This document shows, in pieces, positions 26,270-34,296 of a DNA stretch of 64,000 nt. The position numbers and the translations under genes are program-made. Position 1 is the stretch's first letter, and every line of letters starts with the position of its first letter. Below the pieces are notes generated by a model. The model worked only from the letters and a program-made list of their open reading frames with translations, did no database searches and was not told where the DNA came from. Origin of the DNA: Azospirillum canadense (GTDB lineage: Bacteria; Pseudomonadota; Alphaproteobacteria; Azospirillales; Azospirillaceae); assembly GCF_025961225.1 (NCBI RefSeq), contig NZ_JAOQNG010000010.1:1230501-1294500 (forward strand), read 5' to 3'.

Positions 26270-26677
26270 ATGGACGACAAATCCGACCGCATCAAGCGCC
26301 GCGCCCACGAAATCTGGGAGCGGGAAGACCGGCCGCACGGCCGCCACGACGAGCACTGGTCCCAGGCGCAGGCCGAGATCGACGCGGAGCTTCGCACCGC
26401 GGAACAGTCCGCCGGCAGGAAGCCGAAGGCCAAGGCGGCGCCGAAAGACAGCGCCCCAAAAAGCGCCAAACCCAAAAGCGCGACCCCAAAAAACGCGACG
26501 GCCAAAAACGCGACTGCCAAAAGCGCCACGCGCGCCGCGGCGGAGAACCTGTCGGCGGTGGCCGCCGGGCGGACGGAGCAGACCGGCACCACCAAGACCG
26601 GTGGCCAGATCTCCCGTGGGGGTGCGGCGCGCGGCAAATCCGCCAAGGCATCCCGCAAGGACGCGTCGCCGGGCTGA
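26270..26677 (+). CDS. DUF2934 protein with lysine/alanine/proline-rich tail
   Basis: 135 residues. The first 45 residues, RIKRRAHEIWEREDRPHGRHDEHWSQAQAEIDAE, match DUF2934, a short domain with conserved RA-x-E-x-W and G-R-x-x-x-HW. The rest is a basic low-complexity tail with repeated KSA/KNA units (PKSAKPKSATPKNATAKNATAKSATRA), like the tail of histone H1-like or other nucleic-acid-binding proteins. The ATG at 26270 lies 10 nt after GAGGAGG. DUF2934 has no established function. The tail suggests binding to DNA or RNA, but this is inference from composition. Confidence 0.75.
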   Translation: MDDKSDRIKRRAHEIWEREDRPHGRHDEHWSQAQAEIDAELRTAEQSAGRKPKAKAAPKDSAPKSAKPKSATPKNATAKNATAKSATRAAAENLSAVAAGRTEQTGTTKTGGQISRGGAARGKSAKASRKDASPG

Positions 26678-26857
26678 GCGCTTCACCGTCCACACGTCGT
26701 TTCCCGGGCCGGGCGCGCCCTTGTGCCCGCCGCAGCCCTCCCATGCCCACAGCCACCTTTGGCTTCACAACGACAGGTCTGGTTTCTGCCGGAAGGGATT
26801 GCTAGTGTTGCGGCCAAACCGCATCCGCACGCAATGTTCGATCTCTGAGGTGGACCT

Positions 26858-28723
26858 ATGCCGCACTACCGTTCCCGCACTTCCACGCACGGCCGCAACA
26901 TGGCGGGCGCTCGCGGCCTGTGGCGCGCGACGGGGATGAAGGACGGCGATTTCGGCAAGCCGATCATCGCCATCGCCAATTCCTTCACGCAGTTCGTCCC
27001 GGGCCACGTGCACCTCAAGGACCTCGGCCAGCTGGTCGCCCGCGAGATCGAGAAGGCGGGCGGCGTCGCCAAGGAATTCAACACCATCGCCGTGGACGAC
27101 GGCATCGCCATGGGCCACGACGGCATGCTGTACAGCCTGCCGTCCCGCGAGCTGATCGCCGACGCGGTGGAGTACATGGTGAACGCCCACTGCGCCGACG
27201 CGCTGGTGTGCATCTCCAACTGCGACAAGATCACGCCGGGCATGCTGATGGCGGCCATGCGGCTGAACATCCCGGTCGTCTTCGTGTCCGGCGGCCCGAT
27301 GGAGGCCGGCAAGGTCAACTGGCGCGGCAAGACCAAGGCCGTGGACCTGATCGACGCCATGGTCGCCGCCGCCGACCCGACCGTGACCGACGAGGAGGCC
27401 GAGGCGATGGAGCGCAGCTCCTGCCCGACCTGCGGCTCCTGCTCCGGCATGTTCACCGCCAACTCCATGAACTGCCTGACCGAGGCGCTGGGCCTGGCCC
27501 TGCCCGGCAACGGCACCATCCTGGCGACCCACGCCGACCGCAAGGAGCTGTTCCTGGCCGCCGGCCGCATGGCCGTGGAGCTGTGCCGCCGCTGGTACCA
27601 GGAAGAGGACGCCACCGCCCTGCCCCGCGGCATCGCCACCTTCGAGGCGTTCGAGAACGCCATGACGCTGGACATCGCCATGGGCGGCTCCACCAACACG
27701 GTGCTGCACCTGCTGGCCGCCGCGCAGGAGGGCCAGGTGCCCTTCACCATGGCCGACATCGACCGGCTGTCGCGCCGCGTGCCGAACGTCTGCAAGGTGG
27801 CCCCGGCCGTGGCGGACGTGCACATCGAGGACGTTCACCGCGCCGGCGGCATCTTCGGCATCCTGGGCGAGCTTGACCGCGCCGGCCTGCTGAACCGGGA
27901 CGTCCCCACCGTCCACGCCAAGACGCTGGGCGAGGCGATCGAGCGCTGGGACGTGAAGCGCACCGGCGACGCAAGCGTGCACACGCTCTACAAGGCGGCG
28001 CCGGGCGGCATCCCGACCACCATCGCCTTCAGCCAGGAGAAGCGCTGGCCTGATCTGGACCTGGACCGCGACAAGGGCGTCATCCGCTCCGTCGACAGCG
28101 CCTTCAGCAAGGACGGCGGGCTGGCCGTGCTGTTCGGCAACATCGCGGAGAAGGGCTGCATCGTGAAGACGGCGGGCGTGGACGCGTCCAACCTCGTCTT
28201 CGCCGGCCCGGCCCGCGTGTTCGAAAGCCAGGACGCCGCGGTGGAGGCCATCCTGGGCGACACGGTGAAGGCCGGCGACGTGGTGGTCATCCGCTACGAA
28301 GGGCCGCGCGGCGGCCCCGGCATGCAGGAGATGCTGTACCCGACCAGCTACCTGAAGTCGAAGGGGCTGGGCAAGGCCTGCGCGCTGGTCACCGACGGCC
28401 GCTTCTCCGGCGGCACGTCCGGCCTGTCGATCGGCCACGCCTCGCCGGAAGCGGCCCAGGGCGGAGCCATCGGCTTGGTGCAGGAGGGCGACCGGATCGA
28501 AATCGACATCCCGAACCGCTCCATCCGCCTCGCCGTGGCGGACGACGAGCTGCAGCGCCGCCGCGACGCGGAGAACGCCAAGGGGGCGGCGGCCTGGAAG
28601 CCGGGCAGCCGCAACCGCGTGGTCTCCCCCGCCCTGCGCGCCTACGCCGCCCTGACCACCAGCGCCGACCGCGGCGCCGTGCGCGACGTCAGCCAGGTCG
28701 AGGGCATGGCGGTTAAGCGCTGA
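26858..28723 (+). CDS. ilvD: Dihydroxy-acid dehydratase
   Basis: 621 residues, full length for the E. coli-type (long) IlvD. It removes water from 2,3-dihydroxy-isovalerate and its methylvalerate homologue, the third common step of Val/Ile/Leu synthesis. Conserved Cys-bearing motifs for the iron-sulfur cluster are CISNCDKITPGM and SSCPTCGSCSGMFTANSM. The C-terminal TDGRFSGGTSGLSIGHASPEA is the second family signature. The ATG at 26858 is preceded by GAGGTGG. The gene is alone in its transcription unit: it has about 180 bp of upstream sequence and a strong terminator after it. No leader-peptide attenuator is evident. Confidence 0.97.
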   Translation: MPHYRSRTSTHGRNMAGARGLWRATGMKDGDFGKPIIAIANSFTQFVPGHVHLKDLGQLVAREIEKAGGVAKEFNTIAVDDGIAMGHDGMLYSLPSRELIADAVEYMVNAHCADALVCISNCDKITPGMLMAAMRLNIPVVFVSGGPMEAGKVNWRGKTKAVDLIDAMVAAADPTVTDEEAEAMERSSCPTCGSCSGMFTANSMNCLTEALGLALPGNGTILATHADRKELFLAAGRMAVELCRRWYQEEDATALPRGIATFEAFENAMTLDIAMGGSTNTVLHLLAAAQEGQVPFTMADIDRLSRRVPNVCKVAPAVADVHIEDVHRAGGIFGILGELDRAGLLNRDVPTVHAKTLGEAIERWDVKRTGDASVHTLYKAAPGGIPTTIAFSQEKRWPDLDLDRDKGVIRSVDSAFSKDGGLAVLFGNIAEKGCIVKTAGVDASNLVFAGPARVFESQDAAVEAILGDTVKAGDVVVIRYEGPRGGPGMQEMLYPTSYLKSKGLGKACALVTDGRFSGGTSGLSIGHASPEAAQGGAIGLVQEGDRIEIDIPNRSIRLAVADDELQRRRDAENAKGAAAWKPGSRNRVVSPALRAYAALTTSADRGAVRDVSQVEGMAVKR

Positions 28724-28841
28724 GGATCAGCGCTTAATCTCGGGCATAGGACGAAAGCGGAAACCGCAGCGACTCGGGGGCGGATCGGCGCCCTCGGGTC
28801 ATACGGAATTCGTTATATATTAGAATAATATTCATGAAATG

Positions 28842-28873
28842 AGCGCCGCAGCGACAGTCGCTGCGGCGCTTTT
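28842..28873 (+). terminator. Strong intrinsic terminator downstream of ilvD
   Basis: AGCGCCGCAGCGAC (28842-28855) and GTCGCTGCGGCGCT (28857-28870) are perfect complements separated by one base, followed by TTTT. This 14-bp-arm hairpin lies inside the 5' extension of the next open frame, which argues that translation of the cyclase-like gene starts further downstream. Confidence 0.85.
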
Positions 28874-28976
28874 CCATAATATCGCCCGTGATGACATACA
28901 CCTGTATGCAGAAGCGGCGCCTTTTGAAAAAGAATCACGGGCAGATTGGTTTGAAATCCACAAATCTGGAATTGCA

Positions 28977-28985
28977 TGCTCTAAT
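28977..28985 (+). promoter_or_regulatory. Candidate extended -10 promoter of the cyclase-like/AAA gene
   Basis: TGC-TCTAAT (28977-28985) fits an extended -10 element with 5/6 matches to TATAAT. It lies in an AT-rich gap after the ilvD terminator and about 30 bp before the ATG at 29016. No -35 at the standard distance is visible. Confidence 0.3.
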
Positions 28986-29015
28986 ATGTCAAAGAGGGCT
29001 CCGGCTGGGGGCTTC

Positions 29016-32000
29016 ATGGCAAACGCACGTTTCGACTTTGATGGGATACCGGAGGCACTGCCCGGAGCGGCGGCACCCCGCAGCGTGCCCGTGCGTCCGG
29101 AACCGGAGGTTGCGAACGGCGGCCCGGACGGGGCGATCCGCCGCAAGCCGCCGGAGCGCAAGGTCGTCACCGTCCTGTTCGCGGACATCGTCGAATCGTC
29201 GAGCATGGTTTCCGGCCGCGACCCGGAGGAGGCCGACCAGACACTCCTGGGCATCCTGCAGATCCTGACGGACGGCGTCGCGCGGTACGGCGGCACCATC
29301 GCGCAGATGCTGGGCGACGGCATGATGGCGGTGTTCGGCGCGCCGGCCGCGATGGAGGACCACGCGCTGCGCGCCTGCCTCGCCGCCCAGGACATCGCCC
29401 GCGCGGCGATCGATTCCGCCGACTTCAAGGTGCGCGTCGGCATCAGCTCCGGCGAGGTGGTGGCCCAGGTCGTGGAAAGCGGCGTGTGGACCGACTACCG
29501 CACCGTGGGCGAGACCGTGCACGTCGCCGCCAAGCTGCAGCAGCGAGCCGAGCCCAACAGCGTGCTGCTGAGCCACGCCACGCTGGCCCTGGTGCCGACC
29601 GGCCTGACCGCCCGCCCGGCGGGGACGCTGCGCCTGTCGGCTACGGCCGAACCGGTGGCCGCCCACGCGCTGGAATCCGCCCGCGCCATACGGCGCACGG
29701 CGATGGACATGCTGTCGTCGGACGCGAACCTGTTCGTCGGGCGGCACGCGGAATTGGCCGAACTGACCGAGGCCCTGCACCACGCGCGGGACGGCGAAGG
29801 CGCCTTCATCCTGCTGAGCGGCGAGGCGGGCATCGGAAAGTCGCGCCTGACCAGCGAGCTGACGCGCAGCCCGGCGGCGTGCGGGTTCGGCACGCTGTAC
29901 TGGCCGCAGTTCCCGATCCGCCGCCTGGGCGAACCCGACGACCTGGAGGCGGTGGCAAGCAGCCTTGCCGCGCTGGTCGGCGGAACCGCGATTGGAACCG
30001 CGGACCGCGTCGCCGTGGTCGCGGTCGCTGCGGCGGCGGAGCGCAACGGCGGCGAACTGGCCGGGGAAGCGGTGAAGGAACTGCTGGGCGTGCCATCCGT
30101 GCACCCCACCTGGATCACCCTGGACGCCGCGCAGAAGGTGGAGTTCGCCATCGAAGGGCTGGTCGCGGCCATCCGCGACCTATCCGCCGACCGCCCGCTG
30201 CTGATCCTGGTGGAAGACGCGCACTGGACGCGCGGCCTGACCAACCGGCTGCTCGACGCGCTGTGCGAGGCGCTCGACGATGTCCCCGTCCTGGCGATCG
30301 CCACCAGCCGCCCCGACACGCGCGGCGGCTGGACCGCGCCGGAGCATGTGCGGCACATCGCGCTGGAACCGCTGGAACCGATCCAGGCCGACGAGTTCCT
30401 GGACCACTGGCTGGGCCACAACCCTGCGCTGGCCAACCTGAAGGAACGGGTGGCGACGCAGAGCCAGGGCGTTCCGCTCTACCTGGAAGAGTCGCTGCGC
30501 ACGCTGGAGTCCTCCGGCGCCATCGTCGGCAGCCCCGGCCGTTACGAGATCGGAAAGTCGGACGCCACGGTGATCCTGCCGACCACCGTGCACGGGCTGC
30601 TGGCGTCGCGCATCGACGCGATCGACCCGGTCGCGCGGCGGGTGCTGCTGCACGCGGCGGTCATCGGCACGTCGGTGGACCTGGAACTGCTGCGCCAGGT
30701 CTCGCCCGTCCCCACGGCCGAACTGCCGCCGATCCTCGCGCGGCTGGAGGAGGACGGATTCCTGGCGCGGTCGCGCCTGATGCCCAACCTGGCGGTCACC
30801 TTTCGTCACGCGCTGGTGCAGGAGGTCGCCTACGCCACTCTGACCAAGCGCGACCGCCAGCCGCTGCACGGCCGCGTGCTGCGCGCGCTGCGCCTGCGCC
30901 GCGACCGCAGCCTGCCCAACCGGGCGGAGCTGATGGCGCACCACGCCTATTTCGCCGAGCAATGGGCACTCGCCTGCGCCTACGGCCGTCGGGCCGGCCG
31001 GCGGGCGGAAACCCGCTGCAAGCATTTCGACGCGGAGCGCTTCTACGAGAACGCCCTGAAGGCGTTGGACCATTTGCCGCAGACCCGGCGCAACACGCAG
31101 CGCCGCATCGACCTGCTGATCGCCATCCCGCTGGTGATCCTGCCGCAAGGCCGGCCGCTGCCCGGAAGCCATCTGACGACGGCGCGCGACTTCGCGCTCG
31201 GCATCGACGACCGCTTCCGCTACGCGCGCGCCACGTCCCTGATGGCATCGTTCAAATGGGTCTACGGCACCCTGGACGAGGCCGTCGAACTGAGCAAAAG
31301 CGCGCTCGACCATTTGGGTGCGGGCGGCAGCGTCGAGCTTCGCATCCAGGTGCTGGCGCGGCTGGGGGGCATGCTGGGCGACAAGGGAGATTTCCCGGAA
31401 GCGCTTGAAAAGCTGGAGGAAGCCCGTTCCCTGGCGCTGGACTACAACGCCTTTGCGCGGTTCGGCCTTGCCGTCGTGGCCACGGTGATCAGCGCCTGCC
31501 ACCAGGGACGATGCCTCGCCGAGTTGGGGCGCAACCAGGATGCGGTCCGCGCCGCGCGCCGCGCCCTGGACAGCGCCGAGCAAGCAGGGCACGCCTTCTC
31601 GATCTCGACATCGAAGATGTATCTGGCCCTGACCCACATCACCGGGGGACAGTTCGACGCAGCGCTTCCGTTGCTGAAGGACGCGGTGACGATCACGGAA
31701 GCCATCCGGCTTCACATCTATCAGCCGCTGACGTTGGGCGCGCTCGGCTATGCGATCGCCCGGACCGGGTCGGTCGAGGAGGGATCGAGGCTCCTCCACG
31801 CGAGTCTGGAACAGGCCCGCATGCTCAACCACTCGCTTCCCAAGCCGCGGATCCTGAATTGGATGTCCGAACTGGCGGTGGAAACGGGACAGGCGCAAGC
31901 CGCCGTCGCCTACGCCGAGGAAGCCCTGGCGGTGGCACGCGACATCCAGCAGCCCCCCGAGCAGGCCTGGGCCCATCTGTCGTTGGCGCGGGCCTTGTTC

Positions 32001-32138
32001 GCCTCGTCGCGGCACGAGGACGCGCTCCACCACCTGGGGGTAGCGGAGGGCATGGGCGAGCGCATGCTGATGCGGCCCCTGGTCGCACGATGCCGCGGCT
32101 GCCGACAGGACTCCCGCGCGCTGAACGGCGATCCCTGA
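29016..32138 (+). CDS. Class III cyclase-like domain / AAA ATPase / TPR multidomain regulator
   Basis: 1040 residues from the chosen ATG (MANARFDFDG). Domains: a class III nucleotide-cyclase homology domain (about 45-220); a STAND-type ATPase with P-loop GEAGIGKSR (269-277) and LLILVEDAHW as Walker B (about 380-390); then helical TPR-like repeats (about 640-1000) of the MalT/AfsR type. Metal-binding Asp57 (LFADIVES) and Asp101 (LGDGMMAVFG) are kept. The substrate Lys is replaced (IAQMLGDG), and the transition-state Asn/Arg of the family pattern GETPNLAARL become His169 and Lys173 (GETVHVAAKL), so cyclase activity is doubtful. The frame is open to 28839, but that part overlaps a terminator. 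It probably is a signalling scaffold that binds a ligand through the TPR part. No partner gene is adjacent. Confidence 0.85.
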   Translation: MANARFDFDGIPEALPGAAAPRSVPVRPEPEVANGGPDGAIRRKPPERKVVTVLFADIVESSSMVSGRDPEEADQTLLGILQILTDGVARYGGTIAQMLGDGMMAVFGAPAAMEDHALRACLAAQDIARAAIDSADFKVRVGISSGEVVAQVVESGVWTDYRTVGETVHVAAKLQQRAEPNSVLLSHATLALVPTGLTARPAGTLRLSATAEPVAAHALESARAIRRTAMDMLSSDANLFVGRHAELAELTEALHHARDGEGAFILLSGEAGIGKSRLTSELTRSPAACGFGTLYWPQFPIRRLGEPDDLEAVASSLAALVGGTAIGTADRVAVVAVAAAAERNGGELAGEAVKELLGVPSVHPTWITLDAAQKVEFAIEGLVAAIRDLSADRPLLILVEDAHWTRGLTNRLLDALCEALDDVPVLAIATSRPDTRGGWTAPEHVRHIALEPLEPIQADEFLDHWLGHNPALANLKERVATQSQGVPLYLEESLRTLESSGAIVGSPGRYEIGKSDATVILPTTVHGLLASRIDAIDPVARRVLLHAAVIGTSVDLELLRQVSPVPTAELPPILARLEEDGFLARSRLMPNLAVTFRHALVQEVAYATLTKRDRQPLHGRVLRALRLRRDRSLPNRAELMAHHAYFAEQWALACAYGRRAGRRAETRCKHFDAERFYENALKALDHLPQTRRNTQRRIDLLIAIPLVILPQGRPLPGSHLTTARDFALGIDDRFRYARATSLMASFKWVYGTLDEAVELSKSALDHLGAGGSVELRIQVLARLGGMLGDKGDFPEALEKLEEARSLALDYNAFARFGLAVVATVISACHQGRCLAELGRNQDAVRAARRALDSAEQAGHAFSISTSKMYLALTHITGGQFDAALPLLKDAVTITEAIRLHIYQPLTLGALGYAIARTGSVEEGSRLLHASLEQARMLNHSLPKPRILNWMSELAVETGQAQAAVAYAEEALAVARDIQQPPEQAWAHLSLARALFASSRHEDALHHLGVAEGMGERMLMRPLVARCRGCRQDSRALNGDP

Positions 32139-32246
32139 ACGCGGGAATCGGACGATCACGGGCCGGGCCCTTGGAGTCGGGAAAGCCCCGCCACGACCCA
32201 CAACCCGAGCGCTTCGGGCATCGCATGGCACGCCGCTGCGAGCGCG

Positions 32247-32555
32247 TCAGGCCACCAGGGCGGAGCACCCGGCCGCGCCGTCCCGGAAATAGTTCAGGAC
32301 ATACACGCGCACGCTGGTGGCGAAGGGAATGCCCTGCGTTCGGCCGTCGTGGATCTCGCCGCACAGGACATCCAGCGACTTGCCCTGGTTGCGGGCGATG
32401 TCCTTCAGGCCATCCCACACGGGGGCCTCGAGCCGCAGGCTGGTCCGGCGGCCGGCCACCATCACCGAACGGGACACGACCGCCGGCGGAGCGGCCAGGG
32501 AGCTGAGATCGGCCATTTCGTCAAGACTGCGGGGGATCCGGCGGTCCATCTTCAT
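32247..32555 (-). CDS. Ribbon-helix-helix domain protein (RHH_4-like)
   Basis: 102 residues. The central segment SRSVMVAGRRTSLRLEAPVWDGLKDIARNQGKSLDVLCGEI is the beta-strand plus two helices of an RHH_4-type DNA-binding domain, followed by SVRVYVLNYFRDGA, the usual C-terminal helix of these alphaproteobacterial proteins. It probably binds DNA as a dimer. The ATG at 32555 has AGGAG spaced 7 nt; the longer frame to 32660 has no site. It is divergent, 193 bp from a 64-codon gene. The target is unknown, possibly its own promoter. Confidence 0.82.
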   Translation of the reverse strand: MKMDRRIPRSLDEMADLSSLAAPPAVVSRSVMVAGRRTSLRLEAPVWDGLKDIARNQGKSLDVLCGEIHDGRTQGIPFATSVRVYVLNYFRDGAAGCSALVA

Positions 32556-32748
32556 CGGTGCGCTCCTTTGGCTCGGTATCGCGGCGTGGCGCTGCGCGTG
32601 TGCACGCGTGTGGGCATTTTCTACCGCGTGAGGTACCCCCCGGCGTGTGAAGTTCTTCACAGTCCGGACAGCCCCTTTCGATCGAAGGTTTGGTCATACC
32701 GCGGTATTCGCGGACCCCGACAAACCCCGAAGACAAGGAGCAACGCCC

Positions 32749-32943
32749 ATGACCACCACCATCAGCCAGACCGCCCTCATCCGTGGCGCCGACGGCCGTC
32801 TGTTCTCCGTGTCCGCCCAGGGCGTCGCCGAGGTTGCCGAGCAGGCCGCCGCGCTGACCGCCTCCGCCCGCATCGGCGACCGCCGCGGCTTCAACAACGA
32901 CGACCACCAGGCCGGCCGCAGCTACATCACCCCGGGCCTCTGA
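32749..32943 (+). CDS. Small protein of unknown function (64 aa)
   Basis: MTTTISQTALIRGADGRLF then SVSAQGVAEVAEQAAALTASA, and a polar end RRGFNNDDHQAGRSYITPGL. No signal peptide or membrane segment. The ATG is preceded by AAGGAGCAACGCCC, a strong ribosome-binding site, and codon use is strongly GC3-biased like real genes here. I recognise no family. The N-terminal part could form a beta-hairpin plus helix. It sits divergent to the ribbon-helix-helix gene, and both may be controlled from the shared gap. Confidence 0.6.
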   Translation: MTTTISQTALIRGADGRLFSVSAQGVAEVAEQAAALTASARIGDRRGFNNDDHQAGRSYITPGL

Positions 32944-33150
32944 TCGGCGGGTTCACCTTGCGTCTTCGGGCCGTGGCGGCCGGCATCGATCCAGCCAGCC
33001 ACGGTCCCGCGCGCAGCGGCCGTCCGAAGCGGACGGCGCACCAGAACTGATAATTTTATCATTTTTCCGCGATTGCCCATTCGCGCGTTGCCTTCGGACC
33101 GTCCATCGCGTTGAATATGGAATGGTTTTCCGAACGGGCGCGCGTTCCCC

Positions 33151-34179
33151 ATGCCCCCCATGCCGTTGAGCACGCTCTTCCGACTGCGCAAGAGCGTGGG
33201 GCTCGGGCTGGTTTTCGCCGTCCTGGCCTTCGTGGTCGCCCTGGTCGTCCGGATGGCGATCGGCGATCGGCTTCCCCCCGGCTATCCCTACCTGACCTTC
33301 TTTCCGGCCGTCATCCTCACCACCGTCCTGGCGGGACTGTGGCCGGGCATCGTGACCGCGGTGCTGAGCGGCCTGGCGGCGTGGTATTTCTTCATAGAGC
33401 CGCTGAACTCCTTCGAAGTCACATCCGGCACCGCGTTGGCGCTGGGCTTCTACATCGTGGTGGTCGCGGTCGACATCACCGTCATCCACATCATGAACGT
33501 GGCGCTGGAGCGGCTGGCGGAGGAGCGCAACCGGAGCGCCGCGCTGACGCAGCAGGCGCAGGTGATGTTTTCCGAGTTGCAGCACCGCGTGTCGAACAAC
33601 CTGCAGCTCGTCTCCGCCCTGATGCTGATCCAGCAGGCCAACGTGACGGACCCGGCGGCGCGACGCGCGCTGGAGGACGCCTGCGGGCGCCTGACGACGC
33701 TGGGCCGCCTGCATCGCACGCTGCACGATCCCAACCGCGAACGGACATCGCTGGCCGAATTCCTGTCGAGCCTGTGCCAGGACGTCCTGGACAGCGCCGG
33801 CGCGGACAGGGTCCGCTGCCCCGTCTCCGCCGACGCGCTCGACATTCCCGCCGACAAGATGATCCCGCTGGCGCTGATCGTCACCGAGTTGGTCAGCAAC
33901 GCGCTGGAGCACGCCTTTCCCGGCGATTGCGGTGGGACGATCGCGGTCGGCTTGCGGGCGGATGGGGACGGGGCGGTGCTGACCGTGCGCGACGACGGCC
34001 GCGGCCTGCCCGACGGTTTCAGCCTGGACCGGCCGAGCAGCCTGGGGCTGAAGCTGGTGCAGGCGCTGGCTGGCCAGCTCGACGGCCGCTTCGGCATGAC
34101 AGATGGCGGCATGGCGGGTGGCAGCATGGCAGGCGGCGGGACCAACGCGACGCTTTGGTTTCCTATCCCGGACGCGTGA
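33151..34179 (+). CDS. Membrane sensor kinase, DUF4118 + HisKA_2/HWE-type
   Basis: 342 residues. Four closely spaced hydrophobic segments (about 18-125: VFAVLAFVVALVV, YLTFFPAVILTTVLAG, IVTAVLSGLAAWYFFI, LGFYIVVVAVDIT) form a KdpD-like DUF4118 sensor. The HisKA_2 phospho-site ELQHRVSNNLQLVSALM places the His near residue 148. A HATPase of the HWE/HisKA_2 subgroup follows (VTELVSNALEHAF, DDGRGLP, SLGLKLVQAL). A Met/Gly-rich loop DGGMAGGSMAGGG interrupts the last strands. Kinases of this subgroup often act in general stress or light signalling in alphaproteobacteria, but no PhyR/NepR/sigma-EcfG genes are nearby. Confidence 0.88.
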   Translation: MPPMPLSTLFRLRKSVGLGLVFAVLAFVVALVVRMAIGDRLPPGYPYLTFFPAVILTTVLAGLWPGIVTAVLSGLAAWYFFIEPLNSFEVTSGTALALGFYIVVVAVDITVIHIMNVALERLAEERNRSAALTQQAQVMFSELQHRVSNNLQLVSALMLIQQANVTDPAARRALEDACGRLTTLGRLHRTLHDPNRERTSLAEFLSSLCQDVLDSAGADRVRCPVSADALDIPADKMIPLALIVTELVSNALEHAFPGDCGGTIAVGLRADGDGAVLTVRDDGRGLPDGFSLDRPSSLGLKLVQALAGQLDGRFGMTDGGMAGGSMAGGGTNATLWFPIPDA

Positions 34180-34296
34180 CGGGCGGGTCTGGCCGCAGTG
34201 TTTGGCCACCGCGATTGTTGCAACTGCAAAATTCCGGATGGCGGGGCTGCGCTCTTTCGGTTTGTGGAGCCCGCGGCACCGCTTCACACTGCGACC

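Noticed and set aside
30180..32231. A 683-codon leftward open frame
   Set aside because: Antisense to the AAA/TPR regulator; translation lacks any family signature.
32247..32943. Classical toxin-antitoxin pair (RHH antitoxin plus toxin)
   Set aside because: The genes are divergent rather than co-transcribed and the 64-residue protein has no RelE, MazF or Fic signature; kept only as a low-interest observation.
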